NCBI RefSeq assembly: GCF_025399895.1
Contig: NZ_JAODUA010000004.1
Location: 62,001-126,000, forward strand
DNA: 64,000 nucleotides
Origin: Streptomyces sp. ASQP_92
Lineage (GTDB): Bacteria > Actinomycetota > Actinomycetes > Streptomycetales > Streptomycetaceae
Reading direction: 5' to 3'
The notes under the pieces were generated by a model. That model made no database searches and had not been told where the DNA came from. It saw only the letters and a list, made by a program, of their open reading frames with translations. A program made the position numbers and the translations under genes. Positions within the stretch are counted from its first letter, which is position 1; each line of letters begins with the position of its first letter. This document shows, one piece after another, positions 17,901-26,037 of the stretch.

Positions 17901-20900
17901 GTCGCGGTGGGGCGGCCCCGGCCGTCGAAGACGGTGCCGGTCTGTCCGGGCACCTGCTTGTCGTCGACGATGACGAGGCCGGTGCCGGGGGCGTCGGTGT
18001 CGTCGTAGTAGGGGGAACGGGTCTCGACGGTCCAGCCGTGCGAGTCGTACAGCGTGTCGGTGATCACGCGACCCGTGTAGGCGGAGATGCCGGGCGTGGC
18101 CTGGGTCTGGCGGCTGCGGCCCAACCCGTCATAGATCGCTACGGACTTGGCGTAGTGCGCGCCGTCGTTTTCGAGGCTGGAGGTGGTGACCGCGGAGGGT
18201 GCGGTGCTGCCGTTCACCGCATAGGCGAAGGTGGTGTTCGCCTTCTGCGGGGCGGTACGGCCCGGTTGCCAGACCGCGGTGAGCCGACCGAGCGCGTCGT
18301 ATGTCTTGGTCGTGGTCTTGCCGTTCATGTCGGAGCTGGTGAGCTCCTGGTCGCGGCCCACGTCGAGGGTGGTGGTGGCGGTCCAGTCGGTGGTGGAGCC
18401 GGGTGCGGGGCTGGTGACGGTGATGGTGGCGGGCACCTCGCCGGGCTTGGCCGGGAGGTAACTCGTGGTGGTGGTGGCCCCGTTGGGGTGCTGGGTGTCG
18501 GTGGCGTTGGGGTCGGTGACCGACGTCGCGCGGCCGTAGGCGTCGTAGGCGCTGGTCTTGGTGGTGACGTACACGGGGTTGCCCGAGGCGTCGTAGTGGT
18601 CCAGCTCCTGGGTGGCCGTGGCATCGCCCTGGGTGCCCGCCTTGCCGAAGGGCTGGCTGTCATACAGGGTGCGGTTGGCCTTGACCGTGTTGTCCTTGGC
18701 CGGTGTCGCGGTGCAGGCGCCGGCGCCGTAGAGGGTTTTCACCTCGTCGGCGAGTCCGGTGATGAGCGGATCACCGCTGGTGGCGTACGAGGTGAGGGTG
18801 CACTGGTCGGGCTCGCCGTCGGCGGCGGTCAGGACACTCGTGGTGCGGTTGGCGTGGTCGGCGTCGCTCTTGGTCGTGGTGACCTTGGCCCGCCAACTCC
18901 CGTCCGCCTTCTTCTCCTTGGAGGTCTCGGTGACAGTGGTGGCACGGTAGCGGGCCACGAGGTCCGGCAGACCGGAGCCCCGGACATGGGTCGCGGTGGC
19001 GGAGGCCCCGGTGGCGTTGGTGACCGTGTACGCGGTGGGCGTGCCGCCCGCCTTGTCGTAGGTGTCGCTCTCCAGGGCCGAGCCGGACAGCCAGTCGGCG
19101 TCGGTGACCTGCTCACCGAGCGAGTCGGCGACCTTGACGGAGCGGGTGGCGCCGCCCGGCAGGGTGTCTCCGTCCATGCCTTGCAGGTACTTGGTCACGG
19201 ACTGGGTGACCGGGCCGTCCTGGCCGTCACCGGTCGTGGTGGTGACGGTGGCGAAGCCCCGGAACTGGTCCCAGGTGCGGGTCTTGGGGTCGACGACCTC
19301 GCTGGTGCCGTAGTGCCAGGCGGCGGGCCCGTACTGGTACTTGGTGATCTGCGCGGGGCTGTGCGCCACCGGGTCGTTCGCGCTGACGCTCGCCACGGTG
19401 TAGTGGTTGAACCAGTCGGAGACGGGGTCGCCGCCGTAGACGCTGCCCGGCGGGTACCACTTCACGTTGTAGCAGGTCATCGTGTCGGTGTCGGCCGATG
19501 CCGGCATGACCTTCTTGACCCGGGAGCAGGCCGGAAGGTTGTAGTCGACCTGGATCTGCTCGCCGGTCTCGGTGGTGACGGTCTGGATGCGCGGCCGGTT
19601 GAAGGCAGTCGGTGCCGGGACCAGATTGGTGCCGTCGACCCGGTTGGGCAGTTCGACCGGGGTGAAGGAGACCTTGGGGAGCGCGATGGCCGAGGCGCCG
19701 TTCTGGCCGGTGCGCTGGATGCTCGCGAGCCACATGGTGGGTTTGTTGCTGTCGGCCGGGTCCGGGTAGCCGTGGGTCAGGGTGTAGGTGTCGATGTTCT
19801 TGTACGCGCCGTTGGAGAGCACCTGCGTGGTGATCGAGGCGAGCCGGATGTTGGTCCAGAAGGTCGGCCCGTACTGGGTGCAGGTGCCGGTGGCGGTGCA
19901 GTTCTGGTCGTAGGGCACGTCCGGCCAGTGCGCGGCGTTGGCCGAACCGAGCGTCGCGCCCGCGCAGGTGAAGGAGCCCGCGGTGGAGCAGCGGCCCTCG
20001 GGCGCCGGGGTGAAGGCCACCTTGGCGGCGGGCTTGAGGGCGCCCTTGGCGGTGACCTGGTCGGCGAGGCGCTGGCCGTACCCGATCGAGGTGAGGGCGC
20101 CGCCGCGGACGTAGGAGGTCTGGGTGCCCTTGCCCTGGTTCTGGGCGCCGCCGCGCGCGTAGTAGTTGGACTGGGTGGCGTAGGTGTACGTCGTCAGGTT
20201 GCCGTGCGGGTCGACGGCGTAGTCGAGGTTCCAGCGCCAGGCCATCTGGCACCAGGAGGCGAGCCCCTTGGCCGAGTCGTAGCAGGGGTCGCCGCTCTTG
20301 GGCGAGTAAACCGGCTCCGTCCAGGCCGAGTTGGCGGCGGGGTCGCTCTTGTCGCCGCCGGGCAGGTGGTTGAGGCCGAAGTAGTAGACGCTGCCGGAGA
20401 TGGTGGACACCTTGATGTATTCGCCGTCGTGGGCTCCGTTGGCGGCGCCGGTCAGGAACTCAACCTTGGAGCCGTCGTCGTTCTTGAGCCGCCAGGTGCC
20501 CGACGTGTCGTCGCGCACCAGCTCGCTGGAGTGCCCCTCCAGGGAGAGGCTGGCGTTGAAGCCGCCCCAGCAGGAGTCGGCGGAGTACTTGATGCCGTCC
20601 TTGTCGCAGTTCTTGTACGAGCGCTCCACGAAGCCCGGCGCGTAGTCCCAGCCGTCGCCGATCCAGGAGGACTGGGCGTTGGTGGAGGAGGTGCGTCCGT
20701 CGACGGCGGACGAGCTGTACGACAGGGCGATCTGCGGGGCGTCCTGGCCGATCGACGCGGGCACCTGGACCGGGTAGCTGTAGTCGAAGCCCCCGCTGCT
20801 GGTGCCGCCGGACCAGGCGGCGCTGGGGTTGAGGCCGCTGGCGGTGTAGTCGCCGCCACCGCCACCGGAGGCAGTCTCGGCGGCGAACACCATGGGCTGG

Positions 20901-21541
20901 GCGCTGTCGTGGGAAGCAGCGGGCGCGGCCACCTCGGCGACGAGCCGGCCGGTACCCGCGTCGTAGTGGGACGGCACCGCCGTCCGCTGACGGCAGCCGT
21001 CCGCGTCCGGCGTGGTCAGGGCGCAGCCGGGCAGCGCCACCAGGTGGGCGCGGGCCGACGCGTCGGCTCCGTAGGTGGCGTCGAGGCGGCGGACGTCGAT
21101 GGCGACCCGGATGTGCGCCGCGGGCGCGGTCGCGCCGCGTTCCACGGTGACGACGGGGCCCCGCTCGCCGAGCGCCTGAGCCTTCGCGCTGTCGACGATG
21201 CCGGTCTTCAGCGGGACACCTGCGGTGTCAACTGCCGTGGGAGCGGTGGGTGTTGAGGTGGTGCCCGGTCCCGACCACTCCCCCGGCACCCGGTAGTGCG
21301 GCTTGGCTCCGGCGGGCCCGGGGGTGGCTTTGCCGTGGACGGGCGTGGTGTGCGGGAGGGCCGTGTGGGGCGGGGACCAGCGCTGGTTCGGGTCGACGGG
21401 CCTGGCCGCGGCCATGGCCTCGGCCGATGCCGGTGCGATCAGGGCGGCGGTACTGGCCAGCACGCTCAGCACGCCGAGCCATCGGCGGCCTCTTCGACGC
21501 CCCGGTCTCCAGCCGTTCCCCGGTCTTCCCCAAGCCCCCAC
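14996..21541 (-). CDS. Secreted RHS/YD-repeat protein with variable C-terminal tail (candidate polymorphic toxin)
   Basis: 2,181 residues from GTG 21541, chosen because GAGGGGGAAC lies at ribosome-site distance; a TTG at 21571 would add ten residues. A basic stretch followed by a hydrophobic helix ending APASAEA is a Sec-type signal. Residues about 230-500 form a large SpvB-like beta region. Dozens of YD repeats follow (YDALGRLTAVW, YDYDLLGRKTA, YDAFGRAVRT and so on). The RHS-associated core lies near 16020-15850 (GAREYQPASGRFINPDP, YSYSNDNPVNQSDPAG). After it comes a tail of about 285 residues with many Cys, ending in a Gly/aromatic-rich segment. That tail matches no toxin family I know. In RHS systems this tail is the toxic part, released inside the shell. 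Divergent from a LamG partner and followed by a small membrane gene. Confidence 0.88.
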   Translation of the reverse strand: MGAWGRPGNGWRPGRRRGRRWLGVLSVLASTAALIAPASAEAMAAARPVDPNQRWSPPHTALPHTTPVHGKATPGPAGAKPHYRVPGEWSGPGTTSTPTAPTAVDTAGVPLKTGIVDSAKAQALGERGPVVTVERGATAPAAHIRVAIDVRRLDATYGADASARAHLVALPGCALTTPDADGCRQRTAVPSHYDAGTGRLVAEVAAPAASHDSAQPMVFAAETASGGGGGDYTASGLNPSAAWSGGTSSGGFDYSYPVQVPASIGQDAPQIALSYSSSAVDGRTSSTNAQSSWIGDGWDYAPGFVERSYKNCDKDGIKYSADSCWGGFNASLSLEGHSSELVRDDTSGTWRLKNDDGSKVEFLTGAANGAHDGEYIKVSTISGSVYYFGLNHLPGGDKSDPAANSAWTEPVYSPKSGDPCYDSAKGLASWCQMAWRWNLDYAVDPHGNLTTYTYATQSNYYARGGAQNQGKGTQTSYVRGGALTSIGYGQRLADQVTAKGALKPAAKVAFTPAPEGRCSTAGSFTCAGATLGSANAAHWPDVPYDQNCTATGTCTQYGPTFWTNIRLASITTQVLSNGAYKNIDTYTLTHGYPDPADSNKPTMWLASIQRTGQNGASAIALPKVSFTPVELPNRVDGTNLVPAPTAFNRPRIQTVTTETGEQIQVDYNLPACSRVKKVMPASADTDTMTCYNVKWYPPGSVYGGDPVSDWFNHYTVASVSANDPVAHSPAQITKYQYGPAAWHYGTSEVVDPKTRTWDQFRGFATVTTTTGDGQDGPVTQSVTKYLQGMDGDTLPGGATRSVKVADSLGEQVTDADWLSGSALESDTYDKAGGTPTAYTVTNATGASATATHVRGSGLPDLVARYRATTVTETSKEKKADGSWRAKVTTTKSDADHANRTTSVLTAADGEPDQCTLTSYATSGDPLITGLADEVKTLYGAGACTATPAKDNTVKANRTLYDSQPFGKAGTQGDATATQELDHYDASGNPVYVTTKTSAYDAYGRATSVTDPNATDTQHPNGATTTTSYLPAKPGEVPATITVTSPAPGSTTDWTATTTLDVGRDQELTSSDMNGKTTTKTYDALGRLTAVWQPGRTAPQKANTTFAYAVNGSTAPSAVTTSSLENDGAHYAKSVAIYDGLGRSRQTQATPGISAYTGRVITDTLYDSHGWTVETRSPYYDDTDAPGTGLVIVDDKQVPGQTGTVFDGRGRPTATVFSSYAVEQWRTTKAYPGADRTDTTPPQGGTATTTVTDTLGRTHEVWQYTTPTATGSPLDADITRLTYTPDGKTAGRTDGTTKNHWSYGYDLRGHQIAASDPDTGAAGRTYDADGRLTTATDARKQILSYDYDLLGRKTASYSTTPPSTDRVPVAAWTYDGVSGAKGQAVKSSRFVDGRTDQAYTSEVTAYDNGYRATATTVTIPGQEGVLARAYKSTSTFNQFTGDLTASTTDARGDLPAESLTYSYDVNGPLLSFGSPTTTYDLSSDYDAFGRAVRTTVNPWGTEVVVTDTYDQATGNLLSSWVDKQTAATGAVQQTSYSRNPAGQITAIQNVPDNTPAQTDLQCFGYDYLGRLTSAWTDTGGVTAKPQPSVPGTGGCKNTTPTSGAPAGRTTVGGPAAYWTSYAYDRTGNRTGLTQHDITGDTGKDITTTQIFAPAGQDNQPTTAPNTGGGTGGAHALLSTSASGPGNPGASSYQYDATGNTTAITTSAGTTSLTWDAQSELTSLTPNGGSAGTSYVYDADGNQLIRHDPGKSTLHLGPDDLTLDTATGALTAARTYALPNGLTAVRQGSGLTWQTTDHHGTAVLALDSTSLGETRRPVDPFGAARGTQPSHWAGEHGFVGGTQDPATGLTNLGAREYQPASGRFINPDPVLDENQPQQWNGYSYSNDNPVNQSDPAGTDPPGTQNSCSYDLRNCTKEECAGVQGVPCGPQGKSHTGTMDNGKSDDGRPTLDGVRVPTYRELLSRNPGGGKKLPTYKRLIADWIRQECSMSAASDKMAHFCSDAGDSGLLGSPKKGSKADQTLDMIAVMSTGKGTESTDDPYVKSGTTLQQQLWEHVYVSGSFCLMLCASVGFQNGNLSATVSGGMTFDTIKGAKQLFSGKAGAYMGVSVGWNTAKPSDQKIQLGGVTVADGPWGASGGVGQRSSGGYYYFGGWAGGAGWAPQGPTTFGGQCSFQAGCSWAGPK

Positions 21542-21817
21542 GACGTTCCCCCTCGCACCCGAAGCACGCAAAATTGGCCGCCGTGTCCGAAACAGACGAC
21601 GTCGATCCGGGTGAACCTAACCCCGGATCCGAACACCAGACCCACACGTGCCTCACACTTGACGCACTCATTAACTTCGGCCTGACAGACATCAATTGAC
21701 GCATCGTCATAACTGGGTGCACATCCGGCATCCCTGCTTGACCTGGGTCCGTCGAGCCCCGCTACTGTGCCCCCTCCATCGGCGCGCAGCAGCGCGCCAG
21801 ACCCGGGAGGGACCCTC
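21542..21817. promoter_or_regulatory. Divergent promoter region between the RHS and LamG genes
   Basis: 276 bp, locally less GC-rich (around 21640-21710) than the flanking coding sequence, as expected for divergent promoters. I could not assign firm -35/-10 pairs. Confidence 0.4.
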
Positions 21818-24800
21818 ATGGGGGGTATCAGCGCCTACTCGCGCGACCTACGACGACGCAGACCGCGCCAGCGCGCGGCGGTCGGGTTCATCACCGCCGC
21901 ACTGGCCGCCGCGGTGGTCGGACTGCCGACACCGGCCGTGGCGGGCGGCACGCCGGAGCCGACGGGTGGCGACGCCCAGCACGTCCAGCAGTTGCCGCCC
22001 GACGAACGGGCCACCCTCGACGCCAAGGCGCAGGCCGCCGCGAGCGGGCATCCGGTCCTCATCGACACCCTGACCACGCCGTACGCGCAGACCGTCGCCA
22101 ACCCGGACGGCACCCTCACCGAGACCTCGACGCCCGTTCCCACCCGGGCGAAGGCCGACGGCGGGTGGGCCGCCGTGGACGCGACGCTCGGGGTACGACC
22201 CGACGGCACCCTCGCACCGAAGACCGCCGTCAACCGGCTCACCCTGTCCGGCGGCGGCAGCGGTCCCCTCGCCACCCTCACCAGCGCGGCCGGCAAGACC
22301 CTCGCCGTCACGATGCCGTTCGCCCTGCCCAGGCCGACGGTGGCCGGCGACACCGCCACGTATGCGAATGTGCTACCGGATGTCGACTTGGCTGTGACCG
22401 CCACCGAACTCGGTGGCATCCGCGAGGTGCTGGTGGTCAAGACACCCGCCGCGGCCGCCAACCCGGCGCTCGCCACGCTCCATCTGGGCACGTCCGGCCC
22501 CGGCCTCACCCTCGGTTCCGACGCGCAGGGCGCGCTGCAAGCCGTGGACACCGCGACGGGCCGGACGCAGTTCACCGCACCGGCACCGCAGATGTGGGAC
22601 TCCAGCACCGCGTCCCAGACCACCGCGTCCGCAGCCTCCGTTGCGCCCGCCGCACCCACCGCATCTGCAAAGACGGCGAAGACCACGAAGAGTGCCGCGG
22701 GCGTAACGAGAGCGGCAGCGCCCCAGGACTCTCCCGCGGACGCCAGCACCGCCGACGGGCCCGGTCCGGGCGCCCGTTCGGCGACCATGGCGACCACCGT
22801 GTCGTCGGGCAGTGTGGACATCACCCCGGTCGCGGACATCCTCCACGGGAGCACCACCCACTACCCCGTGTACATCGACCCGTCGTACATCCCGTGGAGC
22901 CCGGGCGACCCCGCATGGACGTGGATCCAGTCCGCCCACACCGGCAGCAGCAACTACGGGGTCTTCGGGTCCTCGCACTCCCAGCAGCCCGGTGTCGGCG
23001 TGTGCGGCACCTACCCCGGCGGCGGCAGCTGCAGCCCGGCCGACAAGGAGCGCACCTACTACCAGTTCAACATCGCGGCCCTGGGCGACAACAACGACGT
23101 CGTCGGCAGCGCGGAGCTGCATGTCACCCAGACGTACTCGGCGGACTGGAGCTGCACCAACAAGTACGGCATCCGGCTGTACTACTCCCACGACACCATC
23201 GGTTCCGGCACCGACTGGGGCAGCCACCCGTCGGACACCTCGACCGGCCTGACCGACCAGGTGGGCGGCACCGGCTCGTCGGGCTGCGGCGGTGACGTCG
23301 CGTTCGCGTACAACGTGAAGTCCCAGGTGCAGGGCGCGGCCGACGGCAACTGGAAGACGATCACCTTCGGCCTGTACGGGGACGAGGGCGACGCCAACGG
23401 GCTCAAGCGCCTGTCCAACAAGGCGAGCCTCGCGGTCACCTACGACCACACGCCCAACATGCCGTCAGGGATGACGAGTTCACCCGTTCCTGGGTACGCC
23501 TCGACCGGTTCCACCCAGCCGTGCGAGTCGACGACCAACCCCACCGACAGGGCGTTCGTCGGCACTCCCGGGCTCACCTCGGGTCTTCAGCTCAAGGCGA
23601 CCGTCTCCAGTCCGACCACCCCGCGCCAGCCGGTCCGCGGCTACTTCGACACCTGGGACGATTCGGTCAGCGGGATCCCCGACACCCCCCATGGCACCGG
23701 GTACAGCAACGGCGGCGGTTATGTCGCCTCGGGCAGCCAGGTCTCCTTCACCGTGCCCAAGGCCGACTTCACGGACGGGCACGCCTACGCGTGGGACGTG
23801 TCGGCCGGCGACGGACTGCTGTCCTCCGCCGAGACCGCGCCCTGTCACTTCCGGGTCGATCTGACCGCGCCGACGGTCAGTGCCCCCTCCGCACCGGACT
23901 ACCAGGTGGGCAACCTCAACACCGTCTTCCCTCCGGCGGGCAACGGGCAGACGGCCAACATCTACGCGGGCAAGGGCGGCTGGGTACCCTTCACGGCCGC
24001 CGACCCCGCCCCGGCCGTGGGAGTCGCCTCCCAACTCGCCTGTATGCGCTGGGGATTCGACCCCACCCTGGCGACCGCGGCCTGGCAGTGCGGCAGCGCG
24101 CTGCCCAAGGACTACCTGGCCGCGTTCCCCCAGCACTGGGGCACCAACATCCTCTACATCCAGGCCGAGGACAACGCGGGCAACCTCTCACAGCTCGAGA
24201 CGTACGCCTTCTATGTGCCGTGGAACCCCAACGGCCCGGCGCCCGTGTTCGGCGACACCACGGGTGACGGCTCCGCCGACATCGTCACGCCGGGCGGCGA
24301 CGGCAATTTGTACGCCCACACCGTGCCCGGCAACTCCCAGGCCACCAGCCCCGCCGCCTCGTTGGCCGCACGGGTCGCGAACACTCCGGACGGCGATGGC
24401 TGGGCGAACTACCAGATCGCCCACCGCGGCAGTCTGCGTGGCGGTCTCAACGTCGACGACCTGATCGTCCACAAGAACGGTGCGGGCCAGCTCTACTTCT
24501 ACTACAACCCCGGGAACACCGGCACCGACGGCCGCTTCGACAAGCGGGCCGCGCTCACCAAACCGGCCTGCAAGGACGACGGCTCGGGCGGCTACTGCAC
24601 CGGGTACGCCGCCGACTGGTCGACCACCACCCGGATCGCCGCGCTCGGCGACGTGTCCACCACCGCTTTGGACGCGGGCACCTTCCGCGACCGTACGGGG
24701 CTGCTCACCGAGGAGAGCACCGCATCGGGGGATGCGGCGCTGTGGTTCTACCCGACGGTCTCCGACGGCCAGTTGGGCTCCCCGGTACGGCTCGCCGCGA

Positions 24801-25831
24801 CCGGCTGGAAGAACCTTGAGCTGATGGCGCCGGGCGACTGGAACCACTCGGGCCACCCCGGCCTGTGGGTCCGCAATGTCACCACCGGCGACATCGTCGC
24901 GTACACCCTGACCACCGGCACCACCCCGGTCCCCGGCAGCACGGCCACGCCGCCGGAGACCGTGCCCACCCTGACCGGCATCACGGCCGGCCCCAAACTG
25001 GGCGGCCTCTCCGCGACCGACGACCCGGTGATCGGCTCGGACGGCGATCTCACCGGCGACGGCATCGCCGACCTGTGGTGCGTCACCAAGGGAGGCGTAC
25101 TGAACACCTGGATCGGCCACACCCCGGACGGCACCTCGGGCACGGCCGTGGACTACTTCCTCTCCCCCATCAACAGCGGGACCACGGCAGGCGCCCCCGA
25201 CCAGTGGCGGCTCAACGGCAACGGCTCGGACGCGGCGGGCCTGAACGCGGCCACCGCCGTCGGTTCGGTCGGCTGGACCGCCGACCACGCCGGGGCCTCA
25301 CCGGGCGCGGCCACCTTCACCGGGAACGGCACCTATCTCAAAGCTGCCGCGCACGCTCTGGACACCAGCAAGAGCTACACCGTCTCGGCGTGGGTCAAGC
25401 TCGACTCGCTGGCCACCACCCAGGTCGCGGTGAGCCAGGGCACCGCCACCCACCAGGCCTTCTACCTGGGGTACAACAACCCCAAGAAATCATGGCAGTT
25501 CATGACCACGACCACCGAGGCGGCCACCACCACCTATCCGGTGGCCTACGGCGGCCCCGCCCCGACGCTCGGCACGTGGACCCATCTGACCGGCGTGTAC
25601 GACGCCGACACCGAGGTGATGTCCCTGTACGTCAACGGCGCCCTCACCGGCACCGCCGACCGCAACTCCACCCCCGCCTACAACGCGTCGGGCCCCCTGA
25701 CCATCGGCGCCAACATCACCGTGGGCAGCACCAGCCCCTACGACCAACTGACCGGCGCGGTCTCCAACGTCCGCACCTACCCGGCCGCCCTCACGGCGGC
25801 CCAGGTGGAGACGGCCTACACCAACTCCTAG
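21818..25831 (+). CDS. Secreted DNRLRE and LamG-domain protein (RHS partner)
   Basis: 1,337 residues from ATG 21818 with GGGAGG seven bases upstream. An Arg-rich N-region and hydrophobic helix ending TPAVAGG form a signal peptide. Central region: a DNRLRE-type beta domain (YYQFNIAALGDNNDVVGSAELHV). Next: FG-GAP/VCBS-like calcium motifs (GDTTGDGSADIVTPGGDGN, GDLTGDGIADLW). C-terminus: a LamG/concanavalin-like jelly roll (YTVSAWVKLDSL, WTHLTGVYDA, LYVNGALTG). Such proteins commonly accompany RHS proteins in actinobacteria and are probably cell-surface or matrix adhesins. It shares a divergent 276-bp promoter region with the RHS gene. Confidence 0.85.
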   Translation: MGGISAYSRDLRRRRPRQRAAVGFITAALAAAVVGLPTPAVAGGTPEPTGGDAQHVQQLPPDERATLDAKAQAAASGHPVLIDTLTTPYAQTVANPDGTLTETSTPVPTRAKADGGWAAVDATLGVRPDGTLAPKTAVNRLTLSGGGSGPLATLTSAAGKTLAVTMPFALPRPTVAGDTATYANVLPDVDLAVTATELGGIREVLVVKTPAAAANPALATLHLGTSGPGLTLGSDAQGALQAVDTATGRTQFTAPAPQMWDSSTASQTTASAASVAPAAPTASAKTAKTTKSAAGVTRAAAPQDSPADASTADGPGPGARSATMATTVSSGSVDITPVADILHGSTTHYPVYIDPSYIPWSPGDPAWTWIQSAHTGSSNYGVFGSSHSQQPGVGVCGTYPGGGSCSPADKERTYYQFNIAALGDNNDVVGSAELHVTQTYSADWSCTNKYGIRLYYSHDTIGSGTDWGSHPSDTSTGLTDQVGGTGSSGCGGDVAFAYNVKSQVQGAADGNWKTITFGLYGDEGDANGLKRLSNKASLAVTYDHTPNMPSGMTSSPVPGYASTGSTQPCESTTNPTDRAFVGTPGLTSGLQLKATVSSPTTPRQPVRGYFDTWDDSVSGIPDTPHGTGYSNGGGYVASGSQVSFTVPKADFTDGHAYAWDVSAGDGLLSSAETAPCHFRVDLTAPTVSAPSAPDYQVGNLNTVFPPAGNGQTANIYAGKGGWVPFTAADPAPAVGVASQLACMRWGFDPTLATAAWQCGSALPKDYLAAFPQHWGTNILYIQAEDNAGNLSQLETYAFYVPWNPNGPAPVFGDTTGDGSADIVTPGGDGNLYAHTVPGNSQATSPAASLAARVANTPDGDGWANYQIAHRGSLRGGLNVDDLIVHKNGAGQLYFYYNPGNTGTDGRFDKRAALTKPACKDDGSGGYCTGYAADWSTTTRIAALGDVSTTALDAGTFRDRTGLLTEESTASGDAALWFYPTVSDGQLGSPVRLAATGWKNLELMAPGDWNHSGHPGLWVRNVTTGDIVAYTLTTGTTPVPGSTATPPETVPTLTGITAGPKLGGLSATDDPVIGSDGDLTGDGIADLWCVTKGGVLNTWIGHTPDGTSGTAVDYFLSPINSGTTAGAPDQWRLNGNGSDAAGLNAATAVGSVGWTADHAGASPGAATFTGNGTYLKAAAHALDTSKSYTVSAWVKLDSLATTQVAVSQGTATHQAFYLGYNNPKKSWQFMTTTTEAATTTYPVAYGGPAPTLGTWTHLTGVYDADTEVMSLYVNGALTGTADRNSTPAYNASGPLTIGANITVGSTSPYDQLTGAVSNVRTYPAALTAAQVETAYTNS

Positions 25832-25933
25832 ACAAACTGCGGTGATTGAGGAACCGAACGGCTGATTGCGGGCCGGCCCCGTGCACGTTCCGCACGAAAC
25901 GTTCCGCACGGAAAGGCGCGGCTGGCACGAAAC

Positions 25934-25975
25934 CACTGGTGCCCTCCCCTATACGCCAGGGGGAGGGCACCAGTG
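25934..25975. terminator. Bidirectional terminator hairpin
   Basis: A perfect 16-bp stem (CACTGGTGCCCTCCCC at 25934-25949 with its complement at 25960-25975) around a 10-nt loop. It sits between the convergent LamG and DUF4157 genes. Confidence 0.9.
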
Positions 25976-26037
25976 CGGGTGGCCGCGAACTACCTTGACC
26001 ACGGCCACGAACGAGGCCGCCAGCACCAACTACGCGG

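Noticed and set aside
17522..21256. A 1,244-codon open frame on the plus strand opposite the RHS gene
   Set aside because: It is the antisense shadow of a GC-rich repetitive gene; Gly/Val/Arg-rich composition, no domain, no ribosome site.
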